The translations under genes were made by a program, and so were the position numbers. 45,665 nt of DNA from Streptomyces beigongshangae (lineage in GTDB: Bacteria; Actinomycetota; Actinomycetes; Streptomycetales; Streptomycetaceae), in contig NZ_JAHKJW010000060.1 in NCBI RefSeq assembly GCF_019710745.1, positions 1 to 45,665 on the forward strand. The letters run 5' to 3'. The first letter of the stretch is position 1. Every line of letters starts with the position of its first letter. Below are positions 32,423 to 42,783 of the stretch, one piece after another. The notes beneath the pieces were generated by a model, which did not search any database, was not told where the DNA came from, and was given only the letters and a program-made list of their open reading frames with translations.

Positions 32423-35400
32423 GTGTCTATGCACATGCCGTTGTGGTCGGATGACGCCGTGGCCATCGTCGGAACGGCCTGCCGGCTGCCCGGCGGCATC
32501 CACACCCTCGATGACTTGTGGGCCGTGCTGTCCGCGGGCCGGGACGTGATCGGTGAGGTCCCCGCCGATCGTTTCCCCGTCGGAGACTTCGTGGACACCA
32601 CACGCCGGCCGGGCTGGTCCTACACCGCCGCCGGCGGCTTTCTCGAGGACATCACAGGCTTCGACTCGTCGTACTTTCACGGCACCTCCCCCCGGGAAGC
32701 GGCCCGGATGGATCCTCAGCAGCGGCTGCTGCTGGAGCTGGCGGCGGAGGTCCTCGACGACGCCGCCCTGGACGCGGCCATCATGGAGGGCAGCGACACC
32801 GCCGTGTTCATCGGCTGCTCCAGCCGCGACTACGGCGAGCTGCAATCCTGCGTCCCGGAGGCGGCCAACCCCTACACCGTCACCGGCATGGCCGGCGCCA
32901 TCGTCGCCAACCGGATCTCGCACTTCTTCAACTGGCGCGGGCAGTCCGTCACGGTCGACACCGCATGCTCCTCTGCCCTGACCGCAGTCCACCAAGCCTG
33001 CGAGCACCTGCTCGCCGGGCGGGCCAGCGCCGCAGTCGCCGGCGGCGTCAACATCCTCCTCAACCCGCAGGGCTTCGCCGGCTTCTCCGCTGCGTCCATG
33101 CTCTCGCCCACCGGACGCTGCCGGGCCTTCTCGGCACATGCCGACGGGTTCGTGCGAGCCGAAGGCGGGGGACTGGTGCTGCTCAAACGACTCTCCGACG
33201 CCCGGGCCGACGGCGACCGCATCCACGGGGTGATCGTGGCCAGCGCAACCAACAACGACGGCCGCACCCCTGGCCTCGCACTGCCCAGCAGCGATGCACA
33301 GGAAGCGCTGCTGCGCGCGGTGTACGACCGGGCCGGGCTGGTCCCCGACGACGTGTCCTACCTCGAGGCACACGGCACCGGCACCCCGGTCGGTGACCCG
33401 CTGGAAGCCCTCGCCATCGGCCGCGCCCTTGGCACCGGACGCAACAGGGGAGCGCTGCCCATCGGCTCGGTCAAAACCAATATCGGACACCTGGAGGCCG
33501 CATCCGGCATCGCAGGTCTGCTGAAGGCCCTCCTCGTGCTGCGCCACCGGCACGTCCCCGCCCTGCTGCACGCCGACCCGCTCAACCCGGCCATCGACTT
33601 CGACAAGCTCAACCTGCAGCCCGTCACCCGCCTGCAGCCGCTGGACGGCGACGAACTGCCCGTCGCCGGGGTGAACTCCTTCGGGTTCGGCGGGGCCAAC
33701 GCCCACATCGTCCTCGCCGCCCCCTGCCCCACCGTTCCCGGCCGGGCCCAGCCAGGCCACCCCCGCACCCGGCAACGCCCGCTGCCCGTGGTCGTCTCGG
33801 CCCGCACGCCCGCGGCACTGCGGGCATCCTGCGAACGCCTGGCACAGCACCTGCAGTTCACCGACGACCACCTCTACGACATCGCCTACACCACCACACG
33901 ACGCCGCACCCGCCACGAGCACGCCGCCTGCGTCTGGGCCGAGGACACCGTGCAACTGTCCGAAGCCCTTCTGCGCCTGGCCGGCGACGAGCAGACCGAG
34001 TCGGCCGCCACCGCGCTGCGGGCGGCCCCAGGGAGCGTCGCCTTCGTCTTCGACGGCAACGGCTCGCAATGGGCCGGCATGGGCGCCGACCTCCTGGCCG
34101 AGCCGGTCTTCGCGGCCGCCGTCGACGAAGTCGACGCCGCGCTGCGCCCGCACCTGAACTGGTCGGTGCGTGAACGCCTGGCCACCGTCTGCGAGGGCCT
34201 GGACCGAACCGAGATCGCACAGCCACTGCTCTTCGCCGTCCAGGTCGGCCTGGTGCGGCTGCTCAAGGCATACGGCATCACCCCAGACGCAGTCGTCGGC
34301 CACAGCGTGGGGGAGATCGCCGCCGCATACGCCGCCGGATGCCTCGACCTGGAACAGGCCTGCCAGGTCGTCGCTGTGCGAAGCCGCGCGCAGGAGGCCA
34401 CGGCCGGCCGCGGCCGCATGGCCGCCGCCGGGCTGAGCCAAGAGGAGGCCGTCAAAGAGCTGGCCCCCTTCGACGGACGTCTGGAGATCGCAGGGGTCAA
34501 CAGCCCCCGAGACATCACCATCGCCGGCGAGCCGGCCGCACTGACAGAGCTGGAGCGGAACCTGAGCACGCGAGGTGTGTTCTTCCGCGTCCTGGATCTC
34601 GACTACGCCTTCCACTTCCGGCACATGGACACCGTACGTGAGGACATCGAGGGCCGGCTGCGCGCTCTGCACCCGCACCGCGGCGCCGCGGCGTTCGCCT
34701 CCACCGTCACCGGCACGTTGGTGGACGGGCGGCAGCTCGACGCTGCCTACTGGTGGCGCAACGTGCGCGAGCCCGTTGCCTTCTGTGCCGCCGTGCAGAG
34801 CCTGATCGACGCGGGCTGCACCCAGTTTGTCGAGGTCGGCCCCCACCCGGTCCTGGCGACCTATCTCAAGCGGTTGCTGCCCGAGCACAGCGCCGCCCAC
34901 GCCACGCTGCGCCGCGACGTGCACGGTCCTCACGCGGTGCGCCGCACCGCCGCCGCGGTCATCGCCGCCGGCGCCCGCGTCCAGGAGCCGCAGCAGTTCC
35001 CCCGCCCCGGCACTGTGGTATCCCTGCCCGCCTATCCGTGGCAGCGCGAACGGCACTGGAGCGGAACGCCCGACTGGTGGGTCACCATCCCCCAGGACAA
35101 GACGCATGTGCATCCCCTGCTGGGCCAGCGAGCCGCCGTTGCCGAGCCGACCTGGCACCAGCAGTTCACCGGCAGCCGGCTGCCCTGGCTCGCCGACCAC
35201 CAGGTCGACACCAGCGTGGTCCTGCCCGCCACCGCCTACCTGGAGGCCACTCTGGCCGCGGGCCGCGCAGGGCTCGGCGCGCCATGCGAAGTGACCGATC
35301 TTCACGTCCTCAGGCCCCTGACCATGCCGCGCGCCGACGACCCCGCATCTGTGTCGGTGCAGACATCCCTGTCTGCCGAGGACGGCATCGTCCTGATCGC

Positions 35401-38400
35401 CTCGCGTACCGACGCGTCTGCGCAGTGGACTTTGCACGCGCGCGGCCGGGTCCGCCGGCTCACCGCCTCCGCACCCAAGCCGCCGGCACCGCTGGACGCC
35501 AACGGCGCCGCCACGGCGGTGGAAGCATCCGTTCACTACAAGCAGACCGCCCGTGCCGGCCTGCGCTACGGACCGGCCTTCCAGGTCCTCACCGCCCTTA
35601 CCGTCTCCGACACGGCCGTCGTCGCCACCTACCGGCTGCCCTCGTCGGACACCCACACCGACGACGCGTTCGTCGCCCACCCGGTAATCTGCGACGGCGC
35701 GCTGCAGGCGGCCGCGCCGCTGCTGGCCCGCGCCGCCGCCGGGCGGATGTTCCTGCCCACCGCCATCGAAACCGCCCGTGTGTGGCGCCAGCCACCCGAG
35801 CAGGGGCAGATCCGGGTGGAGCTGCGTCACCTCACCGGCCCGGACGCCGTCATCGACGTCACCCTCAGCGCCCCAGACGGCACCGTGACCGCCCAGCTGA
35901 CCGGCTGCCGCCTGCACGCCGTCTCCACCGCTAGCGAACCGCAGGAACTGACGACCGTCCTGCGCTACGCGCCGGGCCCCGGACAGCCGCCCGCCACGGA
36001 GCCCACCCCTCTGCCGGATCCGGCCGTTCTCCTGGACGCGACCGCCACCGCACGGGCCAGGCTCGAAGCGGAACAGGCCGATGACTACCCGCACGTCGCC
36101 CCCATGATGAAAACGGTCGTCGGGCACTTCGCGGCGGCCGCCTTCGCCGAACTGCTGCCCGCCACCGACCGCTTCGCTCTGGACGACCTGGTACGGGCCG
36201 GGCTACGCGACCAGTACCTCGCCTATGCGCGGCTGATGGCCCAGATCGCCACCCGCGCTGGGCTGCTGCGCCGGCTGCCGCCCACACCCACAGCCGACGA
36301 GCAGTGGCAGTTCACCGGGGCAGAGATCGAGCCGCAAACACAGCTGCGCCAGTGCGCCGACCGCTTCCCGCAGTGGATCACCGCCATCGCCCTGTACACC
36401 CACTGCGGCATCCGCCTGCCCGACATCCTCACCGGCCGCACCGACGCCCGCTCCGTGCTGCTCGGCGACGCCGACCGCCACATGGTGGAAGCCTTCTACG
36501 CCGACACACCGCAGATGCGGGCCCATAACCACTACACCCGCCTCGTGCTGCAGGAGGCGTTGCGCACCTGGCCGGACGGCCGGCCGCTGCGCGTGCTGGA
36601 AGTGGGCGGCGGCACAGGCGGCATCACATCGGCCCTGCTGCCCGTCCTCCCGCCCCACCTCACCCGCTACACCTTCACCGACATCACCTCGGTCCTCTTC
36701 CCCCGAGCACAGGCCCGGTTCGCCGATCACGACTTCGTCGACTACCGCACTCTCGACCTCGACCGGGACACAGCGGAGCAGGGCTTCGAACCCCGGTCCT
36801 TCGACGTGATCGTGGCCGCGAACGTGCTGCACGCCACCACCGACCTGCGCGCCACCTGCACCCGCCTGGCCCGCCTCCTCGACACCGGCGGGCACCTTCT
36901 GGCGGTGGAGACCCACGACGAGGAGATCCTCGGCCCGTGCTTCGGGCTGCTGCCGGAGCACTGGTCCCACACCGATGACCGACCGCACACAGGCCCGTTG
37001 CTGCCCCGCTCCGCCTGGCCCGTCCTGCTGTCCGACTGCGGCTTCGACACCGTCCTGACCACCGGAAGCATCCACCACGAGACCGCCGAGGACTACAGCC
37101 TGCTCGTTGCCCGCCGCGGCACACAGCCCCAGGCGCCCGGCACACCGCCAACCGCCCCCATCGCACCGCAGACCGACGATGCCTGGCTGATCCTCGCCGA
37201 CCCTCCCAGCCAAAACCTGGGCACTGCACTTGCCGCCGCCCTCCGGGCGGCTGGAGGCTCGACCACTCTCATGCCGCTGCCGCCCACGGGCAGCGACCAC
37301 TGGGAACCGCTCCCCGCCCAGGCGCCAGCGCGCACCGTGCTCCTCCTGGGCCAGGACGACGACCTGTCCGACACCGAAGCCATCACCCGGACCGCAGGCG
37401 TCCTCAAGGGCGCGGTGGCCTCAGCCGTCGCCGCCGGATCGGCCGCCCCCCAGCTGTGGCTGATCACCCCGCCGACCGGCCTGCACCCGGCCCCGGCAGA
37501 CACCGGCGCAGCCCCACGGGCCGCCGCCGTATGGGGCATCGGCCGCGTCGTGGCCAACGAGCATCCCGCCCTGGCAGTACGCCGCATCAGCCTCGCCCCA
37601 TGCGGCGATCACCCCGCTGACGCCGTACGGCTGCTCACCGAACTGCTGGGAGCCGACGAGGAGGACGAGATCGTGCTGGAGCCGGCCGGGCGTTACGTGC
37701 CCCGCCTACGCCCGCTCCCCGCCGCAACCCGGCCCGCCGAGCCACACGACGCCTACCGGCTGCAGTTGAGCCGCCCCGGCCGCAACCACCAGCTGACCTG
37801 GGTCCCGTACCAGCCGCCCGCACCCGGCCCCGGCGAAGTGGTCATCCAGGTCAAGGCCGCCGCCCTCAACTACCGCGACGTCATGCTCGCCGAAGGCATG
37901 CTGCCCCCCGACGCCGAACCGGCCACCCCGACCGGACCGCTGCCCGGCCTGGAGTGCTCCGGCGTCATCACGGCCACCGCAGCCGACGTCACCAACTGGT
38001 CGGTGGGCGACCGGGTCTTCGCCTTCGCCCACGGCACCTTCGCCTCCCACCTGCGCGTCCGGACGCAACAGATCGGCCGGATCCCCGCCCACATGACGTT
38101 CGAGCAGGCCGCAACCCTGCCTGCCGTCCACCTGACCGTCCAGCACAGCCTGGAAGAACTCGCCCGCCTGTCAGCAGGGGAGACACTGCTGGTGCACGGC
38201 GGCGCCGGCGGCATCGGCCTGGCGGCCCTCGCCCACGCACGCCACATCGGTGCAAAGGTCATCGCCACCGCCGGCACCCCGGCCAAGCGCAACCTACTGC
38301 GTGCCCTGGGCGCCGACACAGTCCTCACCTCCCGCGACCTGTCCTTCGCCGACGGAGTACGCGAGGCGACCGCAGGCCGCGGAGTCGACGTCGTCCTCAA

Positions 38401-39853
38401 CTCCCTGGCCGGAGAAGCCATCGCCCGCAGCCTGGAATGCCTGAAGCCAGGCGGCCGGTTCATCGAACTAGGCAAGCGGGACATCTATGCCAACGCCCCG
38501 ATGCTGCTGCGTCCCTTCCGCAACAACCTCGCCTACTTCGGCGTCGACATCACCCGACTGCTCACCGACACACCCTCACAGGCCACGGCCGCCTTCCGCA
38601 CCCTCACCGACCGCGTCGCCGACGGCACCTACCGGCCTCTGCCCCACCAAAGCCACCCGGCGCCCCACATCCACGACGCCTTCCACGCCCTGCGCCACTC
38701 ACGGCACCTGGGCAAGGTCGTCATCTCCTTCACCGACCACCTGCCCGTCACCATCGAGGAACCACACCCGGAACCGCGCCTGGACCATGACGCCACCTAC
38801 CTCATCACGGGCGGATTGAGCGGCCTCGGCGCCGCAACCGCCCGCCACCTCGCCACCCGCGGCGCCCGCCACCTGACCCTGGTTTCCCGCCGCGGGGCCG
38901 GCGCTCCCGAGGCAGCAGACCTGCTCACCGACCTGCGCCGCCACGGCGTACACGCCGACGTACACGCCGCCGACATCACCAACCCCGACGCCGTACGGGC
39001 CATCCTCACCCAGGCCGACGAGCAGGGCCGCCCCGTACGGGGCATCGTGCACGCCGCGATGCACCTGGACGACGCACCACTGAGCGAGCTCACCGCCGAA
39101 CGGTTCGCCGCCGTCCTGGCGCCCAAAGTGCGCGGCGCGGAGAACCTGCACATGCTCACCCTTGGCCTAGGCCTGGACTTCTTCGTCGTCTACTCCTCCG
39201 TCGCCGCGCTGATCGGCAACCAGCACCAGGCCCCCTACGCGGCGGCCAACCTCTACCTCGAAGCACTCATGCGCAGCCGCCGCGACGCTGCCGAGCAGGG
39301 CCTGGCACTGTCGTGGGGCGGCATCTCCGACACGGGCTACGTCGCCCGCACCCACCTCACCGAAACCATGGCCCGTGCCGGCATCGGACTGATCACCCCG
39401 GACACCGCCCTGGCAGCCCTGGACCGCCACCTGCACCAGCTCGAAGGCCAGGCAGCAGTCGGCGTCATGGACTGGAACAGGCTCACCCAGCTACTCCCGG
39501 CCGTCTGCGTACCCCGCTTCGGCGCCCAGCTGACCCATGCGGGCAGCCGCAGCAGCCGCGCGCAGGCACAAGACCTGCGACAGCGGCTCAAGGCAGCCGA
39601 CGGAGACCCAGCCCGCCTGGAACTGATCACCGAGACCCTCGTCGAAGCGACAGCACGCATCCTGCAGACCCCCGCCGACCGCGTGAACCCCACGAGCCAC
39701 CTCGCTGATCTCGGACTGGACTCGCTGATGGGCGCCGAACTGGCCGCGGTGCTCCAGCAAACCTTCAGCTGCGACCTGTCGATGATGGACCTCATGGCCG
39801 CCGCGACCGTCGACGGCATCGCTCACCGCGTCCACCGCGCTCTCAAGCTGTAG
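32423..39853 (+). CDS. Single-module highly reducing type I PKS (KS-AT-DH-cMT-ER-KR-ACP)
   Basis: About 2,476 aa from GTG 32423 (GGAG 8 nt upstream); ATG 32429 is also in frame. KS: Cys182 in DTACSSAL, His317 in EAHGTGT, His356 in GHLE. AT (about 545-850): Ser628 in GHSVGE, and YAFHFRHMD at the substrate-determining place, which fits malonyl-CoA. DH: His926 in DHQVDTS, Asp1091 in CDGALQ. C-methyltransferase: LEVGGGTGG near 1395. ER: LNYRDVM near 1812 and HGGAGGIGLAAL near 1925. KR: GGLSGLG near 2130, Tyr2272, and LDD in MHLDDAPL as in B-type KRs. ACP: Ser2434 in GLDSLMG. All reductive domains look intact. This order is that of iterative highly reducing PKSs, best known from fungi. No thioesterase; release must be in trans. 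Confidence 0.93.
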   Translation: MSMHMPLWSDDAVAIVGTACRLPGGIHTLDDLWAVLSAGRDVIGEVPADRFPVGDFVDTTRRPGWSYTAAGGFLEDITGFDSSYFHGTSPREAARMDPQQRLLLELAAEVLDDAALDAAIMEGSDTAVFIGCSSRDYGELQSCVPEAANPYTVTGMAGAIVANRISHFFNWRGQSVTVDTACSSALTAVHQACEHLLAGRASAAVAGGVNILLNPQGFAGFSAASMLSPTGRCRAFSAHADGFVRAEGGGLVLLKRLSDARADGDRIHGVIVASATNNDGRTPGLALPSSDAQEALLRAVYDRAGLVPDDVSYLEAHGTGTPVGDPLEALAIGRALGTGRNRGALPIGSVKTNIGHLEAASGIAGLLKALLVLRHRHVPALLHADPLNPAIDFDKLNLQPVTRLQPLDGDELPVAGVNSFGFGGANAHIVLAAPCPTVPGRAQPGHPRTRQRPLPVVVSARTPAALRASCERLAQHLQFTDDHLYDIAYTTTRRRTRHEHAACVWAEDTVQLSEALLRLAGDEQTESAATALRAAPGSVAFVFDGNGSQWAGMGADLLAEPVFAAAVDEVDAALRPHLNWSVRERLATVCEGLDRTEIAQPLLFAVQVGLVRLLKAYGITPDAVVGHSVGEIAAAYAAGCLDLEQACQVVAVRSRAQEATAGRGRMAAAGLSQEEAVKELAPFDGRLEIAGVNSPRDITIAGEPAALTELERNLSTRGVFFRVLDLDYAFHFRHMDTVREDIEGRLRALHPHRGAAAFASTVTGTLVDGRQLDAAYWWRNVREPVAFCAAVQSLIDAGCTQFVEVGPHPVLATYLKRLLPEHSAAHATLRRDVHGPHAVRRTAAAVIAAGARVQEPQQFPRPGTVVSLPAYPWQRERHWSGTPDWWVTIPQDKTHVHPLLGQRAAVAEPTWHQQFTGSRLPWLADHQVDTSVVLPATAYLEATLAAGRAGLGAPCEVTDLHVLRPLTMPRADDPASVSVQTSLSAEDGIVLIASRTDASAQWTLHARGRVRRLTASAPKPPAPLDANGAATAVEASVHYKQTARAGLRYGPAFQVLTALTVSDTAVVATYRLPSSDTHTDDAFVAHPVICDGALQAAAPLLARAAAGRMFLPTAIETARVWRQPPEQGQIRVELRHLTGPDAVIDVTLSAPDGTVTAQLTGCRLHAVSTASEPQELTTVLRYAPGPGQPPATEPTPLPDPAVLLDATATARARLEAEQADDYPHVAPMMKTVVGHFAAAAFAELLPATDRFALDDLVRAGLRDQYLAYARLMAQIATRAGLLRRLPPTPTADEQWQFTGAEIEPQTQLRQCADRFPQWITAIALYTHCGIRLPDILTGRTDARSVLLGDADRHMVEAFYADTPQMRAHNHYTRLVLQEALRTWPDGRPLRVLEVGGGTGGITSALLPVLPPHLTRYTFTDITSVLFPRAQARFADHDFVDYRTLDLDRDTAEQGFEPRSFDVIVAANVLHATTDLRATCTRLARLLDTGGHLLAVETHDEEILGPCFGLLPEHWSHTDDRPHTGPLLPRSAWPVLLSDCGFDTVLTTGSIHHETAEDYSLLVARRGTQPQAPGTPPTAPIAPQTDDAWLILADPPSQNLGTALAAALRAAGGSTTLMPLPPTGSDHWEPLPAQAPARTVLLLGQDDDLSDTEAITRTAGVLKGAVASAVAAGSAAPQLWLITPPTGLHPAPADTGAAPRAAAVWGIGRVVANEHPALAVRRISLAPCGDHPADAVRLLTELLGADEEDEIVLEPAGRYVPRLRPLPAATRPAEPHDAYRLQLSRPGRNHQLTWVPYQPPAPGPGEVVIQVKAAALNYRDVMLAEGMLPPDAEPATPTGPLPGLECSGVITATAADVTNWSVGDRVFAFAHGTFASHLRVRTQQIGRIPAHMTFEQAATLPAVHLTVQHSLEELARLSAGETLLVHGGAGGIGLAALAHARHIGAKVIATAGTPAKRNLLRALGADTVLTSRDLSFADGVREATAGRGVDVVLNSLAGEAIARSLECLKPGGRFIELGKRDIYANAPMLLRPFRNNLAYFGVDITRLLTDTPSQATAAFRTLTDRVADGTYRPLPHQSHPAPHIHDAFHALRHSRHLGKVVISFTDHLPVTIEEPHPEPRLDHDATYLITGGLSGLGAATARHLATRGARHLTLVSRRGAGAPEAADLLTDLRRHGVHADVHAADITNPDAVRAILTQADEQGRPVRGIVHAAMHLDDAPLSELTAERFAAVLAPKVRGAENLHMLTLGLGLDFFVVYSSVAALIGNQHQAPYAAANLYLEALMRSRRDAAEQGLALSWGGISDTGYVARTHLTETMARAGIGLITPDTALAALDRHLHQLEGQAAVGVMDWNRLTQLLPAVCVPRFGAQLTHAGSRSSRAQAQDLRQRLKAADGDPARLELITETLVEATARILQTPADRVNPTSHLADLGLDSLMGAELAAVLQQTFSCDLSMMDLMAAATVDGIAHRVHRALKL

Positions 39854-39869
39854 GCCGCGGCCACTTGCC

Positions 39870-39892
39870 GGGCAGCCACGTTACGGCTGCCC
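39870..39892 (+). terminator. Terminator hairpin after the PKS
   Basis: GGGCAGCC (39870-39877), loop ACGTTAC, GGCTGCCC (39885-39892), 17 bp beyond the PKS stop. Confidence 0.6.
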
Positions 39893-39959
39893 CGCAGAGA
39901 TGACCCCGCTGAACTGCTAGGTCCGGCGACGGCCTGCATGCCGCAGTACGTCGGCGACA
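39893..39959. other. Spacer
   Basis: Short gap between the PKS terminator and the IS fragment; no gene. Confidence 0.4.
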
Positions 39960-40330
39960 AGCTCAGGAGCTCAGGCGGTCTCGGACGTCACGGGCACCCC
40001 TTGGCGCCTACGCCCGGGCGACGGAATCGACCAGTTGGCCGGCCCGGGGGCCGCCAACACGGCCGGCAGCAGGTTCTGATGATGAGCCCTGTGGTGGCCG
40101 ATCTTGATGATCTGCGAGTTGCGCACGGGTATACGGGCAATGTGGTCCGTGGTGACCGTGCGCTCGTTGTCGGTGAGCGCGTAGATGGGGGCACCTCCGA
40201 TCCGCCGCAATACGGCATCCAGGCAGCGCGATCGTCGGCAGCCTCTTGTCGAGCACCGGGATGAAGACGCGGAACCTCGACCAGGCCAGCCAGGCGCACC
40301 ACAGCCAGGTGCTACGCCCTGCGATTTTCG
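39960..40330 (-). pseudogene. IS21-type (istA-like) transposase fragment
   Basis: Leftward readings in shifted frames give FRVFIPVLDKRLPTI, then CLDAVLRRIGGAPIYALTDNERTVTTDHIARIPVRN and IIKIGHH, the DDE-core region of IstA-like transposases (the Asp of LTDNE is a catalytic residue). Both ends of the gene are missing and at least two frameshifts are present. It marks an old insertion between the PKS and the adenylation gene. Confidence 0.55.
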
Positions 40331-40617
40331 GCCCGTGGCCCCAAGTCCCATGGGACCCGCAGCCCGGGCTCGGGAATCCACGGACGGAACACCCGGAATC
40401 TCCATGATCTCCTCTTTGGCCGTCACCCGGCCAAGAGAACAGGCCGGGTAATCAAGACACCGGAAGAACGGCGTCCATCAGTGGGGAGATCCCGTGTCCG
40501 CGAGCGGGGAGCCGATCAGACCGCCTGCGGGGAGCTTCGCATTTCCGCCGTCAGCGCTCGGTGAGCATCTGGGCGAAGGACCGGACGTGACCGGTGAGGG
40601 CATCGGGTTCGGGGCAG
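40331..40617. other. Spacer
   Basis: About 290 bp with no recognisable gene between the IS21-type fragment and the end of the adenylation gene. Confidence 0.4.
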
Positions 40618-42783
40618 CTAGACAGGACGGCCTTGAGTCGGAGCTGTGCCCGGCGACTTTCTGGTGGGAGCGCCACCGGCTGTGGGGCGAGTCTCCGCGC
40701 CGCCACGGGCCAGCGCGGCCCGGTCGAGCTTGCCGCTGACGGTGAGCGGCAGGGCGGGGACGGCGTGCCAAGCCTGGGGTACCATGTACATGGGCAACCG
40801 GTCGCGGGCGAAAGCGATAAGCTCGCGAGGCGCCGGGCCGGGTTCTGCACCCGTCACCACGTAGGCGACGAGACGGGTACGGCCGAGTGGGCCCGGCTCA
40901 GCCGCGACGCACACGTTCGCGACATCGGGATGCGCCCTGATCGCGGCCTCAACCTCACCAAGTTCGATGCGATAGCCGCGTACCTTCACTTGGTCGTCGG
41001 CCCGTCCACAGTACTCAAGCAGGCCCTCGGCATCCAGCCTGCCGAGGTCGCCGGAGCGGTACCGGCGTACGGTAGGCGCGGCGGCAACCTCCCGGAAGCG
41101 CTCGCGGGTCAGTTCGGGGCGGCCGAGGTAGCCCTGGGCCACGCCGGGGCCCTCGATCCAGATCTCGCCGACGGCACCGTCTGGGACGGGGGAGCCCGAC
41201 GCGTCGAGAAGATGAACCCGGAGATCGGGGATCGGGCGACCGATCGTCCGTGTTCCGGCCCGCAGATCCTGCGGCCGGACCTCATGGACTGTCACAGATA
41301 CCGTCGTCTCCGTGGGGCCGTACATGTTGACGAGTCGGGGCTGGCCGAGCGGGTGGCGTTCTACCCAACGCGCGAGAACCTCGTAGTCGACAGACTCCCC
41401 GCCGAGGACGACAAGCCGCAGATGAAGAGGCGCTCCATCGTCTTCGGTCAGCTCGGCCGCGGCCAGCGCGGCAAACGCCGAGGGCGTCTGGGACAGCACG
41501 GTGACCCGTTCGGCAGCGAGCAGATCAAGCATGCGGGACGGGCTCCGGCCCACCTCGCACGGTACGACCACGAGCCTGCCGCCGTACATAAGAGCCCCCC
41601 AGATCTCCCATACCGAGAAATCGAATGCATACGAGTGGAAGAGAGTCCACGTGTCGTCGGGCCCGAAATTGAGCAGAGACGCGGTCTCTGTGAAGAGGCG
41701 GGCCATGTTGCCCTGGGAGACGAGCACGCCCTTCGGAGCGCCGGTCGACCCAGACGTGTACAGCACATAGGCGAGGTCGTCAGGTGTCGGCCCCGACTCA
41801 GGCAACGGGTCGCCCTGACCATCGTCGTGATGTACTGCGAGCGGCGCGCCCCAGTTTGCCTGCGGGCCCTCATCGCTCCTCCTGAGATGGACGACCCGAA
41901 GGGTTTCGTCAGCGGGCGACCAGCCACCGCCGCAGTCGAGGACGATGCGCAGCCCGCAGTCCTCCACAATCCCCTGCAGCCTGCACTCCGGATTCGCCTG
42001 GTCGAGGGGAACGTACGCTGCGGCGATCTGGTGAATGGCCATGATGGCGACGACGAGATCCACGGAGGGGGCCCCCGTGAGACCGACGAGGGTGCCGCGG
42101 CCGACCCCGAGGGCCCGCAACCTGGCGCTGAGGCGCGTCGCTTCCGCGGTGAGGCCGCCGTAAGTGAGCCGCCGCTCGCCGTCCGAGACGGCCACGCGGT
42201 CCGGATGGGCCCGGGCGTGCTCCTGGAGCCGCCGTACCGGGGGAACGGGTGGGCCGCCGATCGGGAGGGCTGCTGGCCGTGCATACGCCGGGCTCGAAGC
42301 CGGGTCTTGGAGCAGGAAGTCTCGCACAGCCGTCTCAGGAGCCTGTGCAACACCCAGCCACAGCTGGGCCAGCGATTCCGCGAGAATGCCTGCCTGGTCC
42401 TCGGAGAAGCCGAGCATCGAAACCGCCACGGGCTTGTCGCCCTCGACATCGATGCACAACCGGGCGTCTGCGGGTGGCGTGTCGGTTGACATCCGCACAA
42501 CGACGTCGTGGGCGGCCTCGCCCTTCGTGCGGATCCCGTCGAACACGCCGGAGACCGTCTGGCCGCCCTCAACGACGACTTCCAGCCCTGTAGCGTCCGG
42601 GCCGAGTGTCCGGATACCGACCAGTCCACGCAACTCGTAGCGCTGCAACAGAACGGCCCCGAGGATCCCTACGACCTCCCGTGTGTCCCGGCCGCGGCCG
42701 ACGCCGTCCACAACTGCAGCGCATACTTCTTTCGTCACTCGGACGGGATGTGACGAGGACCGGCCACGGCGTGGGTCACCCAT
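40618..42783 (-). CDS. Stand-alone NRPS adenylation protein with condensation-like N-terminal stub
   Basis: A 721-aa protein. The N-terminal ~180 residues look like a residual C-terminal lobe of a condensation domain. The A domain follows: A3 LYTSGSTGAPKG, A4 YAFDFSVWEIWG, A5 LVNMYGPTETTVSV, A7 YRSGDLGRLD, A8 RADDQVKVRGYRIELGEVEAAI, A10 LPLTVSGKLDR. Read by position, the specificity code is DFWSVGMVSK, closest that I recall to the threonine code DFWNIGMVHK. No carrier domain is fused; the free carrier at 43705 is the obvious partner. ATG 42783 overlaps by 8 bp the stop of a 34-aa ORF. Convergent with the PKS. Substrate assignment is inference. Confidence 0.88.
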   Translation of the reverse strand: MGDPRRGRSSSHPVRVTKEVCAAVVDGVGRGRDTREVVGILGAVLLQRYELRGLVGIRTLGPDATGLEVVVEGGQTVSGVFDGIRTKGEAAHDVVVRMSTDTPPADARLCIDVEGDKPVAVSMLGFSEDQAGILAESLAQLWLGVAQAPETAVRDFLLQDPASSPAYARPAALPIGGPPVPPVRRLQEHARAHPDRVAVSDGERRLTYGGLTAEATRLSARLRALGVGRGTLVGLTGAPSVDLVVAIMAIHQIAAAYVPLDQANPECRLQGIVEDCGLRIVLDCGGGWSPADETLRVVHLRRSDEGPQANWGAPLAVHHDDGQGDPLPESGPTPDDLAYVLYTSGSTGAPKGVLVSQGNMARLFTETASLLNFGPDDTWTLFHSYAFDFSVWEIWGALMYGGRLVVVPCEVGRSPSRMLDLLAAERVTVLSQTPSAFAALAAAELTEDDGAPLHLRLVVLGGESVDYEVLARWVERHPLGQPRLVNMYGPTETTVSVTVHEVRPQDLRAGTRTIGRPIPDLRVHLLDASGSPVPDGAVGEIWIEGPGVAQGYLGRPELTRERFREVAAAPTVRRYRSGDLGRLDAEGLLEYCGRADDQVKVRGYRIELGEVEAAIRAHPDVANVCVAAEPGPLGRTRLVAYVVTGAEPGPAPRELIAFARDRLPMYMVPQAWHAVPALPLTVSGKLDRAALARGGAETRPTAGGAPTRKSPGTAPTQGRPV

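Noticed and set aside
32321..36127. A 1,268-codon open frame opposite the PKS
   Set aside because: It is the GC-driven shadow of the PKS reading frame; composition is Gly/Val/Asp-rich with no domain, and the PKS motifs on the other strand are unambiguous.
40594..42489. A 631-codon open frame opposite the adenylation gene
   Set aside because: Shadow frame; all A-domain core motifs are on the minus strand.
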